This document shows, in pieces, positions 29,450 to 38,080 of a stretch of DNA of 64,000 nucleotides. The stretch lies in assembly GCA_050950645.1 (NCBI GenBank), contig JBMNHZ010000005.1:1-64000 (forward strand), written 5' to 3'. Within the stretch, counting starts at the first letter, position 1, and each line of letters opens with the position of its first letter. A program made the position numbers and the translations under genes. Below the pieces are notes generated by a model. That model did not search any database. It was not told the origin of the DNA and saw nothing but the letters and a program-made list of their open reading frames with translations. Source of the stretch: BRH-c25 sp012519325 (GTDB taxonomy: Bacteria; Bacillota; Clostridia; Lutisporales; Lutisporaceae).

Positions 29450-30313
29450 ATGCAGCAGTATATTTTAAGTTCATTTGTGTCGAGCAGGGGAGGTGGCAAT
29501 AAAGCAGCTGTTGTTTTTGACGATTACGGAATGTCATATCAAAAGATGCTTGAGCTGGCAAAGAAAAATAATTTTTCCGAAACTGCTTTTATAGATTTTA
29601 GCAAAAGTGATGGAAACAAATATTATATTAGATATTTTACACCGACGGAGGAGGTTGACATATGCGGACATGCGGCACTAGCTTCCTTTCAGGTGCTAAA
29701 ACAACTTGGATATTTGAAAGATAATATTGCTTACCACCGGACAAAAGCAGGCGAGCTTAAGGTACTAATTGAAAAAGAAGCCATCCTGATTCAAATGAAA
29801 AAACCTGAGGACGTTATGCAGCTAAGCAAAAAAATCATTATGGAAATCATTGATGTAAAAGAGAATGAAATAATTGCAAATAAGAACGGAATGATAGATG
29901 TTATATCTACGGGATTGAAAGACATAATACTAGAAGTGAGCGGAATTGAAGCACTGAGGAAGCTAAATGTCATAAAGGGTAAAATGATAGAGATTTGCAG
30001 CAAATATGATATTATTGGAATGCATGTTGTTTCACGTGAAACAATCGAAAAGAACTCGGATTTTTGCTGCAGAAATTTTGCTCCGGCAGTAGGTATTGAT
30101 GAAGAAAGTGCAACAGGGACTTCCAACGCATCATTATTGTATTACATAAAGAAAAACGATGAGAACTTTGATTGCAGCAGAACTTATAAGATTGAGCAGG
30201 GGTACTTTATGAATAGTCCAAGTGACATTTATGCAAGGTATGATGAACTAGCAGATAGTATTTATATTGGCGGTATTGCCATAATAGATAGCATGGAAGC
30301 AATTGAGGTATAG
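29450..30313 (+). CDS. PhzF-family isomerase/epimerase
   Basis: A 287-residue protein of the PhzF (diaminopimelate-epimerase-like) fold. Visible are the N-terminal GGGNKAAVVFDD, NNFSETAFIDF with the conserved glutamate region, EVDICGHAALAS, and the second-half motif DEESATGTSNASLLYY. Substrates vary in this family, and nothing nearby suggests phenazine synthesis. GGAGG stands 9 bases before the ATG. The gene contains a perfect parS site at 30028-30043, encoding VVSRET in frame. Confidence 0.88.
   Translation: MQQYILSSFVSSRGGGNKAAVVFDDYGMSYQKMLELAKKNNFSETAFIDFSKSDGNKYYIRYFTPTEEVDICGHAALASFQVLKQLGYLKDNIAYHRTKAGELKVLIEKEAILIQMKKPEDVMQLSKKIIMEIIDVKENEIIANKNGMIDVISTGLKDIILEVSGIEALRKLNVIKGKMIEICSKYDIIGMHVVSRETIEKNSDFCCRNFAPAVGIDEESATGTSNASLLYYIKKNDENFDCSRTYKIEQGYFMNSPSDIYARYDELADSIYIGGIAIIDSMEAIEV
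30028..30043. promoter_or_regulatory. parS: parS site inside the PhzF gene
   Basis: TGTTTCACGTGAAACA, a perfect 16-bp match to the consensus ParB-binding palindrome. It is located within a coding sequence about 13 kb from the origin. Confidence 0.97.
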
Positions 30314-30670
30314 TTCTGTCAATTTGCGCAATAGAAGAATATGCGACGCATTCTCCAGAGGCCGGATGCCGGATGCCAGGGTTCTGGGTAGTTCTTCGAA
30401 GCGAAAGGATTCAGAGAGAATGCCGTGCTTTGTAATATGCATACCAAGCAAGAGCTTGTATAGTATAGCAGGGTACACTTTTATGCATTTTGCTAACAGG
30501 CCTCTGATATGGCTTTGGTAAAAAGTTCGTGAAGCCGGCATGGACGCCGGCTTAGCAGTAGTCCTGTCAAAATCATAATCCGTGTGCATCGCTATACTAT
30601 ACTGTCTCTTGCAGAGGTAAATCACAGTTATGTCGCATAATTCTTCTTATGCGAAAGCAATTTACTATAA
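30314..30670. repeat. Nested inverted-repeat element between phzF and parS 2
   Basis: This gap of about 470 bp has no credible gene. An outer pair (about 30326-30346 with 30633-30654) matches as CGCAATAGAAGAATATGCG against CGCATAAGAAGAATTATGCG. An inner pair (30448-30469 with 30591-30612) matches at 19 of 22 positions. At the centre is a GC-rich hairpin AAGCCGGC/GCCGGCTT at about 30533-30554. The arrangement looks like a folded noncoding element or a miniature mobile element. It could be a degraded insertion. Confidence 0.55.
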
Positions 30671-30681
30671 AGTACAAAAAA

Positions 30682-30697
30682 TGTTTCACGTGAAACA
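30682..30697. promoter_or_regulatory. parS: parS site, intergenic
   Basis: A second perfect TGTTTCACGTGAAACA, 639 bp from the end of the first, about 85 bp before the DUF4446 gene. Confidence 0.97.
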
Positions 30698-30782
30698 AAG
30701 GAGTATACATGATATATTCAGATAATACACCGGGTATTGCAGGCCTGTGAGAAGATATTAGGGAATAATAGGAGAGTGGGAA

Positions 30783-31289
30783 ATGAGCACCTTGGTTAGC
30801 TTTATAAAAGAATATACTGTTGTAATTATATTTGCTATTACGGCTTTATGCATGATTATGCTTCTCTGGAATATTATATTGTCTGTTAAGCTTGCTGCAC
30901 TGGGTGAAAAGTACAAGAAGCTTATGAGAGGCTCCTCAGGTAAAAACTTCGAAAGCATGCTTCTCGGACATATAAGTGAAATGGAAAATACAGTGGATAG
31001 GGTGAATATAATAAGCCAGGATCTAATAAATGTAAAAAATCAGATAGATAGATGCATTCAGAAATGCAATATCATAAGATACAATGCCTTCAATGATACA
31101 GGAAGCGATTTGAGTTTCTCTATTGCTATGCTTGACAATTATAATGATGGTATCATAATCACAGGCATCTATGGAAGGAATGAGTTTATTTGCTATGCCA
31201 AACCTATTACTAAAGGAACATCAAGATATCCTCTTTCCGTTGAAGAAGAACTGGTATTGAAAAGGAGCCTGAAAGGTACACAAATATAG
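30783..31289 (+). CDS. DUF4446 family membrane-anchored protein
   Basis: A 168-residue protein with one N-terminal transmembrane segment (about 11-35), a short basic stretch and a soluble domain (RYNAFNDTGSDLSFSIAMLD, GIIITGIYGRNE). This is the DUF4446 family, which is usually found beside parB in clostridia. Its function is unknown. GGAGAGTGGGAA precedes the ATG. The parB neighbourhood suggests, without proof, a link to origin or membrane organisation. Confidence 0.85.
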   Translation: MSTLVSFIKEYTVVIIFAITALCMIMLLWNIILSVKLAALGEKYKKLMRGSSGKNFESMLLGHISEMENTVDRVNIISQDLINVKNQIDRCIQKCNIIRYNAFNDTGSDLSFSIAMLDNYNDGIIITGIYGRNEFICYAKPITKGTSRYPLSVEEELVLKRSLKGTQI

Positions 31290-31356
31290 AATAAAAAATA
31301 CATCTTCATAGGATACTAAATATATTACAGCATTCGTTGCTATGGAGGTGTTTTTC

Positions 31357-31635
31357 ATGATAATTGCAATACAGCGCGGATTGGAGAATATTAAAAGTGA
31401 GCTGGAAAGCAGGGGAAATGAAGTATTCTATATCGGAGAAAATAAAATGGCGGATGCAGTCCTTTACAAGGAAGCAGATACACAAACATACTATGCGGTT
31501 AATAATACTCCTTCTGCTGCTGCTTTAACAAACGGTAATACATCTTATGGGACTTTGTTGGTAAATGTAACAAACAAATCTGTTGAAGAAATAATCCGGA
31601 TATTGGAAGCACGGGTATATAGTCCATTGCTTTAA
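31357..31635 (+). CDS. YkuS/UPF0180 family protein
   Basis: A 92-residue protein beginning MIIAIQRGLENIKSELESRG and containing EVFYIGENKMADAVLYK. This matches the YkuS (UPF0180) family, whose function is not known. GGAGGTG stands 6 bases before the ATG at 31357. The in-frame ATG five codons upstream is part of that ribosome binding site region and is not used. It lies 67 bp after the DUF4446 gene. Confidence 0.8.
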   Translation: MIIAIQRGLENIKSELESRGNEVFYIGENKMADAVLYKEADTQTYYAVNNTPSAAALTNGNTSYGTLLVNVTNKSVEEIIRILEARVYSPLL

Positions 31636-31745
31636 TAAAGCTTTCATATAAATATGAGGCTTATGTCTTGCAATATCCATAATTTTTTGAATTTTATGGT
31701 ATAATATAAGTAACTGTCGCATTAAGTATGAAAGGATAATATCTA

Positions 31746-32924
31746 ATGTACCAGTATGTATATGATAAAATACTGTTTACTGCAATGATATGTTTTTCTT
31801 TTTTTACTGCAGCATATACCATTAGTATGAATAAGGAAGATTCACTTTTCAAGCTTCTGGGATGGTCATTTATCATACCCTTTGGATTGTGCTGCTCAGC
31901 CTTTGTTTTCTCATCGAATGTTCCTCTAAATCTTATATTATCATTTTCTGAGTTCTGCCTGTCGGTAAGCATTCTGATTCTTATACTTCATCCTTACAAT
32001 ACAAAAAATCATAAGGCTATAGCTTTTGTTATTGCCTTTCTTACCTTGTTCCTGTCTGTATTTGCAATAAAGTTGGAACAATTTATATACTACACTTTTT
32101 CAGCCACTCTTCGAAATATTCTTACTGCTGTATGTATAATTGCAGCAATTGTTTTCAATAAAAAAAGAAATGGAGATAAAAAACTGGCAAAGCCGCTGAT
32201 TATATGGCTTATAGGAATTGTACCGGGGATTGTAAAGAGTCAGGTATACATAAATGAAATAATACTTTTGGCTAAGCTAAGTGCCTATGCTTATTTTCTA
32301 TTATATTTCTTTGGGACAATCCATAATTCGATTATGAAAAAAATTGACGAATCGGAAAAACTTATTGAAAGTATGAAAAAGTCTCTTAATAAAGAGGTAA
32401 AGAAAAGAGTATTTGAAATAGAAAGATCCAATGAAAGACTGTTGGAAATAAGCAAGACAGATATGCTCACAAAGACTTATAATAAAATCACAATACTTAG
32501 TATTATTGAAAAACTTATAAGCAGTAAGAAGATGGGAATCTTCTCAATACTAATGTTTGATATAGATAATTTCAAGATAATAAATGATTCACTGGGACAC
32601 GTTACGGGAGACAAGTGCCTTAAATCGCTGGCAGCTATTGCTTCAGGAAACATCAGGGAGGTGGACTACATAGGCAGGTATGGAGGAGATGAATTCATTA
32701 TTGTTCTTCCGACTCTGGCAGAAAATGAAGCGAGATTTGTGGCAGAGCGGTTCAGAAAGAAGGTAAATGAAATAAGTAATCCCAAATTTACCGTATCAAT
32801 AGGCATTGCCACCTACCCTTATGACGGTCAGACTGTGCATGATCTGATATCAGCTGCAGACAAGGGACTGTACAAGGCCAAGAGTAAAGGGAAAAACACT
32901 GTTTGCCACTGGTCACTTTTCTGA
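31746..32924 (+). CDS. Membrane diguanylate cyclase (GGDEF)
   Basis: Makes the second messenger c-di-GMP from GTP. The 392-residue protein has about seven N-terminal hydrophobic segments (1-200), a coiled linker (205-245), and a C-terminal GGDEF domain with an intact GGDEF at about 313-317. The product-inhibition site RxxD (REVD, about 304-307) stands the usual five residues before it. The membrane part is presumably sensory; its ligand is unknown. The ATG follows AAAGGATAA. The gene ends three bases from the convergent yyaC. Confidence 0.92.
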   Translation: MYQYVYDKILFTAMICFSFFTAAYTISMNKEDSLFKLLGWSFIIPFGLCCSAFVFSSNVPLNLILSFSEFCLSVSILILILHPYNTKNHKAIAFVIAFLTLFLSVFAIKLEQFIYYTFSATLRNILTAVCIIAAIVFNKKRNGDKKLAKPLIIWLIGIVPGIVKSQVYINEIILLAKLSAYAYFLLYFFGTIHNSIMKKIDESEKLIESMKKSLNKEVKKRVFEIERSNERLLEISKTDMLTKTYNKITILSIIEKLISSKKMGIFSILMFDIDNFKIINDSLGHVTGDKCLKSLAAIASGNIREVDYIGRYGGDEFIIVLPTLAENEARFVAERFRKKVNEISNPKFTVSIGIATYPYDGQTVHDLISAADKGLYKAKSKGKNTVCHWSLF

Positions 32925-32927
32925 TCC

Positions 32928-33569
32928 TTACTCTTCTGCATAACTGATGTAAGTGTCCTCATTAGCTGTAGAAGCAACTTGACGATTTAACAGCGAGTTA
33001 TTTGATATTGCTGCTTTTCTGTTCATTTTCCACATATTATACTTAAGGCCGTTTGCAATAAGGTTTGCCATGTTCATAACCACACTGAGCCTTGTATTTT
33101 GAAGAATCATTATTTCCATAAAACCACCGACGTTTACTATGCCTGTGATGTTTATATGACCTATAGCCGGAAGGTTTTTATTCACACCCGAGCCGGGAGA
33201 CAAAGGGCCTTCCTTTATGTTAATGAAGCCTATCCTTTCAAATCTGCCGAGACACGCATCTATGGCAATAATAAATGGATTATCAAACTTCCTGAAAAGT
33301 TCCATATACTCACATAGGTTCTTTGCATGGACAGGTTCGTCCAGAGTACCGTAAACATGTACATTTTTATATTTCATATCCTTTACCTTGTATCCTATCA
33401 ATGGGCCTAAACAGTCACCGGTAGCCCTGTCTGTTCCTATGCACACAATTATAATATCAGTATAACTATCTTTATAAAGCATACTCATGCATTCTTCAAA
33501 GTAATTGCAGAAATGTGAAAAGGAATAGGGTTTATTAATATCAATTGTTCTCTCGAATTTACCCTTCAA
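32928..33569 (-). CDS. yyaC: Spore protease YyaC (DUF1256)
   Basis: A GPR-like putative spore protease (213 residues). Characteristic segments are IIIVCIGTDRATGDCLGPLIG, broken at GTDR; HVYGTLDEPVHAKNL; IIAIDACLGR; and GPLSPGSGVNKNLPAIGHIN. It is found only in endospore formers, so the organism is likely sporulating. I prefer the TTG at 33569, which follows AAAGGAG. The frame is open 18 codons further upstream without a ribosome binding site. Confidence 0.88.
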   Translation of the reverse strand: MKGKFERTIDINKPYSFSHFCNYFEECMSMLYKDSYTDIIIVCIGTDRATGDCLGPLIGYKVKDMKYKNVHVYGTLDEPVHAKNLCEYMELFRKFDNPFIIAIDACLGRFERIGFINIKEGPLSPGSGVNKNLPAIGHINITGIVNVGGFMEIMILQNTRLSVVMNMANLIANGLKYNMWKMNRKAAISNNSLLNRQVASTANEDTYISYAEE

Positions 33570-33705
33570 TATTCCGAACTCCTTTATATAATAGTATCTA
33601 CATAAAGTATTACCCAAACACATTAAGTAAATTCAAAGACTGCAAAATAAATAGGGTGAGACTAAAAGTGTTTTATTGTATAATTATATTATCCAAAATC
33701 AAATA

Positions 33706-33770
33706 TATATGCTGTGAAAAAGAATTATCATTGCAAAATCAACAAAAGCATTCACTTTCCACAGCATATA
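33706..33770. other. Hairpin in the yyaC-DUF5711 divergent gap
   Basis: TATATGCTGTG (33706-33716) pairs perfectly with CACAGCATATA (33760-33770) around a 43-nt loop. The 314-bp gap has no gene. Either promoter could be affected; no role is assigned. Confidence 0.4.
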
Positions 33771-33883
33771 AAACAAAGATATGATTTGAAGGCTTTGTGC
33801 ACGTATTTGCAATTATATAAAAAATAAAAGCATATGAATACTTTTTTGGGAATTATCCGTATATAATGTGAGAGGTGCTTAAT

Positions 33884-34981
33884 TTGAAAAAAGCAAAATC
33901 AAAAAAGAATACGGCACTGCTTCTTCTCTTGGCTATAGTATCGACACTCGTGATTCTTTTTTACATAAATAACAAAACGACACTTACATATTCTTTTATC
34001 ACAGACGGAAAAAACAAGCTTGCAGTTACCGGAGAAGTATCGGCTGTGTCACAGAGCAGAAGTACCGTATACTATGTAGAAGATCTTTTAATAGAGGTAC
34101 AAGCAGAAAACATCAGGGCAAAGAATATAAAAGGAGATGTTGCGTGGAGCTGCAAGATGCCTGAAAAAACAGTCGGGATATCTAATGCAGGGGAAAACAT
34201 CATAATAATTGATTTGAGTAATAACATACACTACTACTCACTTAAAGGGAAGTTACTTTGGACATATAAGTCTGATCATGATATTATAGATATTTTCACA
34301 GAGGACAATGGAAGTTTCCTGGTTGAATACAAAGGAATTACGGGAAGCCATGCTGAAGCATTCAGGCATGATGGAAGCAAAATCGGAAGCATATTGGTGG
34401 ACAATGCTCACATATTGTCTTTTTCAGAAGGCAGTGATGCATTTTCAATTTCAATAGTGGATACGTCTTCAGAATTTATTAAAACAAAAATAATTACTTA
34501 CAGCTTCAAAGGAAATATACTTTGGGCTAATAATTTTGACAATACAATTATTTCAAAGCTTAGATACAGTAGGAATAATAAGCTGCTTGCAATAGGTGAG
34601 AATACGGTTTACATATATAATAATGACGGCAGCCTTCACCATGAAGTAAAAATTGATGGGGAAATCAGCAGCGTATCAATGAGTGATCGTATTGTCGCAA
34701 TGACATTGCAAGATAAAGGCAAACAATATCTTGTGTGCTATGATACAAATATGCGAGAGCAAAGCCGTGTGGAGATAAGACCCGTACCCCTTGGGATATA
34801 TCCTCAGAAGAGCAATCTATTAGTATATTATAATGACGAATTGATGATACTCACCTCTAAAGGGGAGCTAAATGCAAGATACGAGCCCAACACGGATATA
34901 AGCAATGCTTATATGACTTCTGACAATAAGGTATACATAACTTCAAACAGAAGGCTTCAGCAGTTGGAATATGTAAGATAG
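33884..34981 (+). CDS. DUF5711-like beta-propeller protein, membrane anchored
   Basis: A 365-residue protein with one N-terminal transmembrane segment (about 11-29) and an outside domain of repeated beta-propeller-like blades. Repeats of the type GDVAWSCKMP, GKLLWTYKSD and GNILWANNFD are visible, resembling PQQ/WD40 blades. It resembles the DUF5711 family of clostridia. The function is unknown. AGAGG stands 8 bases before the TTG at 33884. It lies 23 bp upstream of the CvpA-like gene, so they are probably an operon. Confidence 0.65.
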   Translation: MKKAKSKKNTALLLLLAIVSTLVILFYINNKTTLTYSFITDGKNKLAVTGEVSAVSQSRSTVYYVEDLLIEVQAENIRAKNIKGDVAWSCKMPEKTVGISNAGENIIIIDLSNNIHYYSLKGKLLWTYKSDHDIIDIFTEDNGSFLVEYKGITGSHAEAFRHDGSKIGSILVDNAHILSFSEGSDAFSISIVDTSSEFIKTKIITYSFKGNILWANNFDNTIISKLRYSRNNKLLAIGENTVYIYNNDGSLHHEVKIDGEISSVSMSDRIVAMTLQDKGKQYLVCYDTNMREQSRVEIRPVPLGIYPQKSNLLVYYNDELMILTSKGELNARYEPNTDISNAYMTSDNKVYITSNRRLQQLEYVR

Positions 34982-35004
34982 CACAAGGGAGGCCAAGAGT
35001 ATCC

Positions 35005-35634
35005 ATGAATTGGATTGATTACTTGATAATTGCATTTCTTGCCGTTGGTGTCATCTCCGGCTTTAGGAAAGGTCTTTTAAAATCGGTATTCAGTATTATA
35101 TGCCTGTTGGCATCAATTATGGTTGCAAAAACCTACTATAAAGCCTTTACCGTATTATTGGTAGAGCATACACCATTAGAAGAAAAGATAACAGGTTTTA
35201 TTTCAGAAAAAGCCTTTGTAAATAATTTATTGATGTCCCCCTTAAGGGAAAGCGCGGTTTTTTCAATCAGCAGAAGTTTTACCAGTGATCTGAATGCATT
35301 TGTTACAGTATTGATAATAAATGCAATATCAGTGCTTATTATATTTGTTGCAGTTAGATTAATACTTGGAATTGCCGAAGGCATTCTTAGCGGAGTAGTT
35401 GAAGTTCCAGGCTTTAGAGAAGTGAACAGCATAGGGGGGGCTATAGTTGGACTAGTAAAAAATACCATAATAATAATGCTGATATTTACTATAATAATGC
35501 CTATCTCTGCAATAAAGGCTTTTTCGGGAATTTCAGACGGAATTGAAGCATCTGCTCTTGCAGAGTACTTTTATTCCTATAACTTTATACTTGGATGGAT
35601 ATGGACTGCTGCCGCAGAGATTTTGAACAAATAA
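35005..35634 (+). CDS. CvpA family membrane protein
   Basis: A 209-residue integral membrane protein starting MNWIDYLIIAFLAVGVISGF, with RKGLLKSVFSI after the first helix. This is the hallmark of the CvpA/colicin V production family. Four or so hydrophobic segments follow. Family members are linked to envelope integrity. It follows the DUF5711-like gene after 23 bp. Confidence 0.85.
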   Translation: MNWIDYLIIAFLAVGVISGFRKGLLKSVFSIICLLASIMVAKTYYKAFTVLLVEHTPLEEKITGFISEKAFVNNLLMSPLRESAVFSISRSFTSDLNAFVTVLIINAISVLIIFVAVRLILGIAEGILSGVVEVPGFREVNSIGGAIVGLVKNTIIIMLIFTIIMPISAIKAFSGISDGIEASALAEYFYSYNFILGWIWTAAAEILNK

Positions 35635-35679
35635 GGCAGAAATGTTTTTCAAGACAAGTCTTAAGGAGTTGTTGAGTTA

Positions 35680-36312
35680 ATGAACAAAAAAAATACAATC
35701 ATTGGGATAATCCTGATATTCCTTGGTATATCAATGTATCTGAGGGATTATAATATCGGAGCGGGAAGCTTGCTCACTCTTTTTTTGGGACTGGGACTGC
35801 TTTATGCATATTATATTAAGAAAGAACAGCCCTTTATTATTTTTGGAGGAATTTTTACAGCTATAGGCTTGGCAGCAGTATTGAAGGATATCAGACTGTT
35901 TCGTATTGATATGGCCTTTGAAACTCTGCTGATAGCACTTGGAATAATATTCATATTCCTATACTGCTCAAAACATATAGAGGGCTTTATTTTTCCCGGC
36001 CTAATACTTCCTGCCATAAGCATATATCTTTTATTACTAAAGTCTTTCAATAATCGGCATGCAGCTCCGAGTATATTTTTGCTTCTTGGCTTTGCCTTTT
36101 ATGCAATATACCTGATAACTTATATGGGAAAATCCAATTGGCCTTTGATACTTGCAAATATACTGCTTTTGACTGGAGCCTTTGCATATGCGGTAAGCTT
36201 TAAGTTGATTACATGGCATATGGTTTATTTAAGAAGGGATTTTATCTGGCCTCTGCTGATGATTGGAGCCGGGGTATTGATTCTGATAAGTAGGTTCAGA
36301 AGAAGGACTTGA
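35680..36312 (+). CDS. Multi-spanning membrane protein, LiaF/DUF5668-like
   Basis: A 210-residue protein, almost entirely hydrophobic (seven to eight segments). It has repeated GxxLIFLGI-type starts such as IIGIILIFLGISMYLRD and a last segment FIWPLLMIGAGVLILISRFR, typical of LiaF-type transmembrane domains. AAGGAGTTG precedes the ATG. It shares the rightward run with the CvpA-like gene and converges on the DUF4097 gene, whose family is often linked to LiaF-type envelope-stress proteins. Function is unproven. Confidence 0.6.
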   Translation: MNKKNTIIGIILIFLGISMYLRDYNIGAGSLLTLFLGLGLLYAYYIKKEQPFIIFGGIFTAIGLAAVLKDIRLFRIDMAFETLLIALGIIFIFLYCSKHIEGFIFPGLILPAISIYLLLLKSFNNRHAAPSIFLLLGFAFYAIYLITYMGKSNWPLILANILLLTGAFAYAVSFKLITWHMVYLRRDFIWPLLMIGAGVLILISRFRRRT

Positions 36313-36327
36313 ATGAAAAGGAGGAGG

Positions 36328-36397
36328 ACACGGGGACGTTTCTCCTGTCCCGCTGAAAGAGGTACAGGAGAAACGTCCCCGTGTCCCCGCGTCCTCT
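36328..36397. repeat. GC-rich palindromic repeat acting as bidirectional terminator
   Basis: A 21-bp perfect inverted repeat (36328-36348 with 36364-36384), the arm being ACACGGGGACGTTTCTCCTGT. It is followed by CCTCTTTTT on the plus strand and by CCTCCTCCTTTTC on the minus strand. It separates convergent genes. Its base composition is far richer in GC than the neighbourhood. Similar GGGGACGTTTCTCCTGTCC palindromes recur in clostridial genomes as REP-like elements (from memory). Confidence 0.8.
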
Positions 36398-36406
36398 TTT
36401 TGCTAA

Positions 36407-37657
36407 TTAAATGTTTTTGATGCTTATAGGCGCATTTAAGGTGTTTGCAATAATTGATATTTTATTGGAAGCCGTATCAAAGCCCTCGCTTTTAAGCTGT
36501 ATGGTTTCCTGCATTTTTATGCTTTTCTTGTCCGTTTCGTAAGAAAGGTTTGCAAGCTTTACCTCAACACTGCTCATTGTAGTATGTGCATCAACCATAT
36601 GTTCATAACTCTCCTCCTTTGCAAGGCCAAGGTCAATTTTTCCGTTAGATGTACTTAGTGTATAGCAGGAGCTTAAAGAATCACCTTTACGGGAAGCATT
36701 TACCATAATTGCAGCATTGCTGGTTTTTGCATCTATATTGTCCAAAAGGCTGTTTTCTATCAATATTTTGGAGTTTGATGTTCTGATACTGGCAGTTCTT
36801 GTGGATATCTTATTGAGAATTACCTTTTCGTTATCTGTATATGCCTCAATGTTGTCTGTATGGCATCTTGCCAGAGAAATTTTTCCGTTTGCGGTAACAC
36901 AACTTAAATTCTTTACATCAATATCACTGATTTCACATTTTGCATTATTTGTTGAGATTTTTAACATATTAATGTCTTTGGGGATCAATATATCAATCCT
37001 TCCCCAGGTTCTCCCGGGAAACTCGGAAGAAAGCGTATAGCTGTCCGTATCTTTAATGGCCTTAAAATACTCATCAATAACCAATTGAGGTATATTTGAA
37101 TTTGCAGAGATATTTACTTTTATTTCTTTTTTATCATTAGGGCCGACCTTTACAAAAAAATTATCTGTTTCGAGATAAATGTCATGGATATTTTCCGCAG
37201 TGTAGGTATAATTGCTGTTATATCTATACTGATCATTAATTGTGTCAAACAAACTTCCTAACTGATCTGCAAAGGCATCTGCAAATTTTACAGCAGACTC
37301 GGCAATATCCTGTCCCAAGGTCTCTATCCTTTTTGTGAATTCCTCTGTAAACTTTTCTGTGCTATTTTCGATTTTCTCAGCGTTAATGCTATCTCCCAGC
37401 TGTTCTACCAGCTTTTCTGCCTTTTCCCCGAAGGTGGCAGCCAGCTTCGAGGCTTTTTCACCAAACTTGTTGAGCTTTTCATCAATTTTCATTTCATTGA
37501 GTTTAGCCGTAAGTTCATCCTTTATCTCGTTTATTCTTGAACCGGAGGAAGATGTGCCGGTACTGCTCTTTTCCAGAGCTTCAAGAAGTTTTACGGCATC
37601 ATCAGCACTTATTTTTTCCTCCTGGAGCATTTTAAGTATTAACAATTTTTCTTCCAT
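36407..37657 (-). CDS. SHOCT-like/DUF4097 beta-strand repeat protein
   Basis: A 416-residue protein. Residues 1-30 (KLLILKMLQEEKISADDAVK) form a short helical SHOCT-like module. Residues 45-140 are helical and amphipathic. From about 150 on are repeated beta strands of the DUF4097 adhesin-like type (NAKCEISDIDVKNLSCVTAN, SNSKILIENSLLDNIDAKTS). No signal peptide is seen, so it is probably cytoplasmic. It follows the DUF2089 gene by 11 bp, with GGGGG before its ATG. YvlB-like relatives are part of envelope-stress operons. Confidence 0.8.
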   Translation of the reverse strand: MEEKLLILKMLQEEKISADDAVKLLEALEKSSTGTSSSGSRINEIKDELTAKLNEMKIDEKLNKFGEKASKLAATFGEKAEKLVEQLGDSINAEKIENSTEKFTEEFTKRIETLGQDIAESAVKFADAFADQLGSLFDTINDQYRYNSNYTYTAENIHDIYLETDNFFVKVGPNDKKEIKVNISANSNIPQLVIDEYFKAIKDTDSYTLSSEFPGRTWGRIDILIPKDINMLKISTNNAKCEISDIDVKNLSCVTANGKISLARCHTDNIEAYTDNEKVILNKISTRTASIRTSNSKILIENSLLDNIDAKTSNAAIMVNASRKGDSLSSCYTLSTSNGKIDLGLAKEESYEHMVDAHTTMSSVEVKLANLSYETDKKSIKMQETIQLKSEGFDTASNKISIIANTLNAPISIKNI

Positions 37658-37668
37658 AATATTTCCCC

Positions 37669-38031
37669 CTATTCACTCATTAATCTTATAGCTTCTTCCG
37701 AGGAAATTTCACCTCTGTAAAGCCTTTCAAGGATTTCCTTTTTACTGCTTTGATTCGCGCTTTGACTTTTGTAGCCCAATGCTGAAATAAGAGAATCCAG
37801 TTTACCCTTTACCGTAGGGTATGATATGCTCATCTCCCGTTCAATTTCTTTGATATTTCCCCTGTTTTTTATAAAAATTTCTGCAAATTCCTTGTGCTCC
37901 TGTGATAAGGAACAAAATTTGCATGGTTTGAAGCGGCCGGTTATTATACTCTTACAAGAATTACAGGATACTTCTGTTATCTCGACCGGGTTGTTGCATA
38001 TGGGGCACTTCCCCATGACTTCTCGTTTCAT
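37669..38031 (-). CDS. DUF2089 zinc-ribbon/HTH regulator
   Basis: A 120-residue protein with an N-terminal zinc ribbon (CPICNN, CNSCKS, plus CKFC) and a central helix-turn-helix (GNIKEIEREMSISYPTVKGK). The C-terminal helix (KKEILERLYRGEISSEEAIR) resembles the N-terminus of the next protein. It fits DUF2089, a putative DNA-binding family. It is co-transcribed with the DUF4097 gene. The AT-rich upstream repeats at 38081-38247 are candidate binding sites. Confidence 0.85.
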   Translation of the reverse strand: MKREVMGKCPICNNPVEITEVSCNSCKSIITGRFKPCKFCSLSQEHKEFAEIFIKNRGNIKEIEREMSISYPTVKGKLDSLISALGYKSQSANQSSKKEILERLYRGEISSEEAIRLMSE

Positions 38032-38080
38032 GATTTCACCTCTATTTTAATATACGGATTTTTGATTTGTAACTAAATTT

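Noticed and set aside
30248..30625. A 125-codon minus-strand frame over the phzF end and the following gap.
   Set aside because: It overlaps the real phzF gene and the inverted-repeat element, has no recognisable domain, and shows no ribosome binding site.
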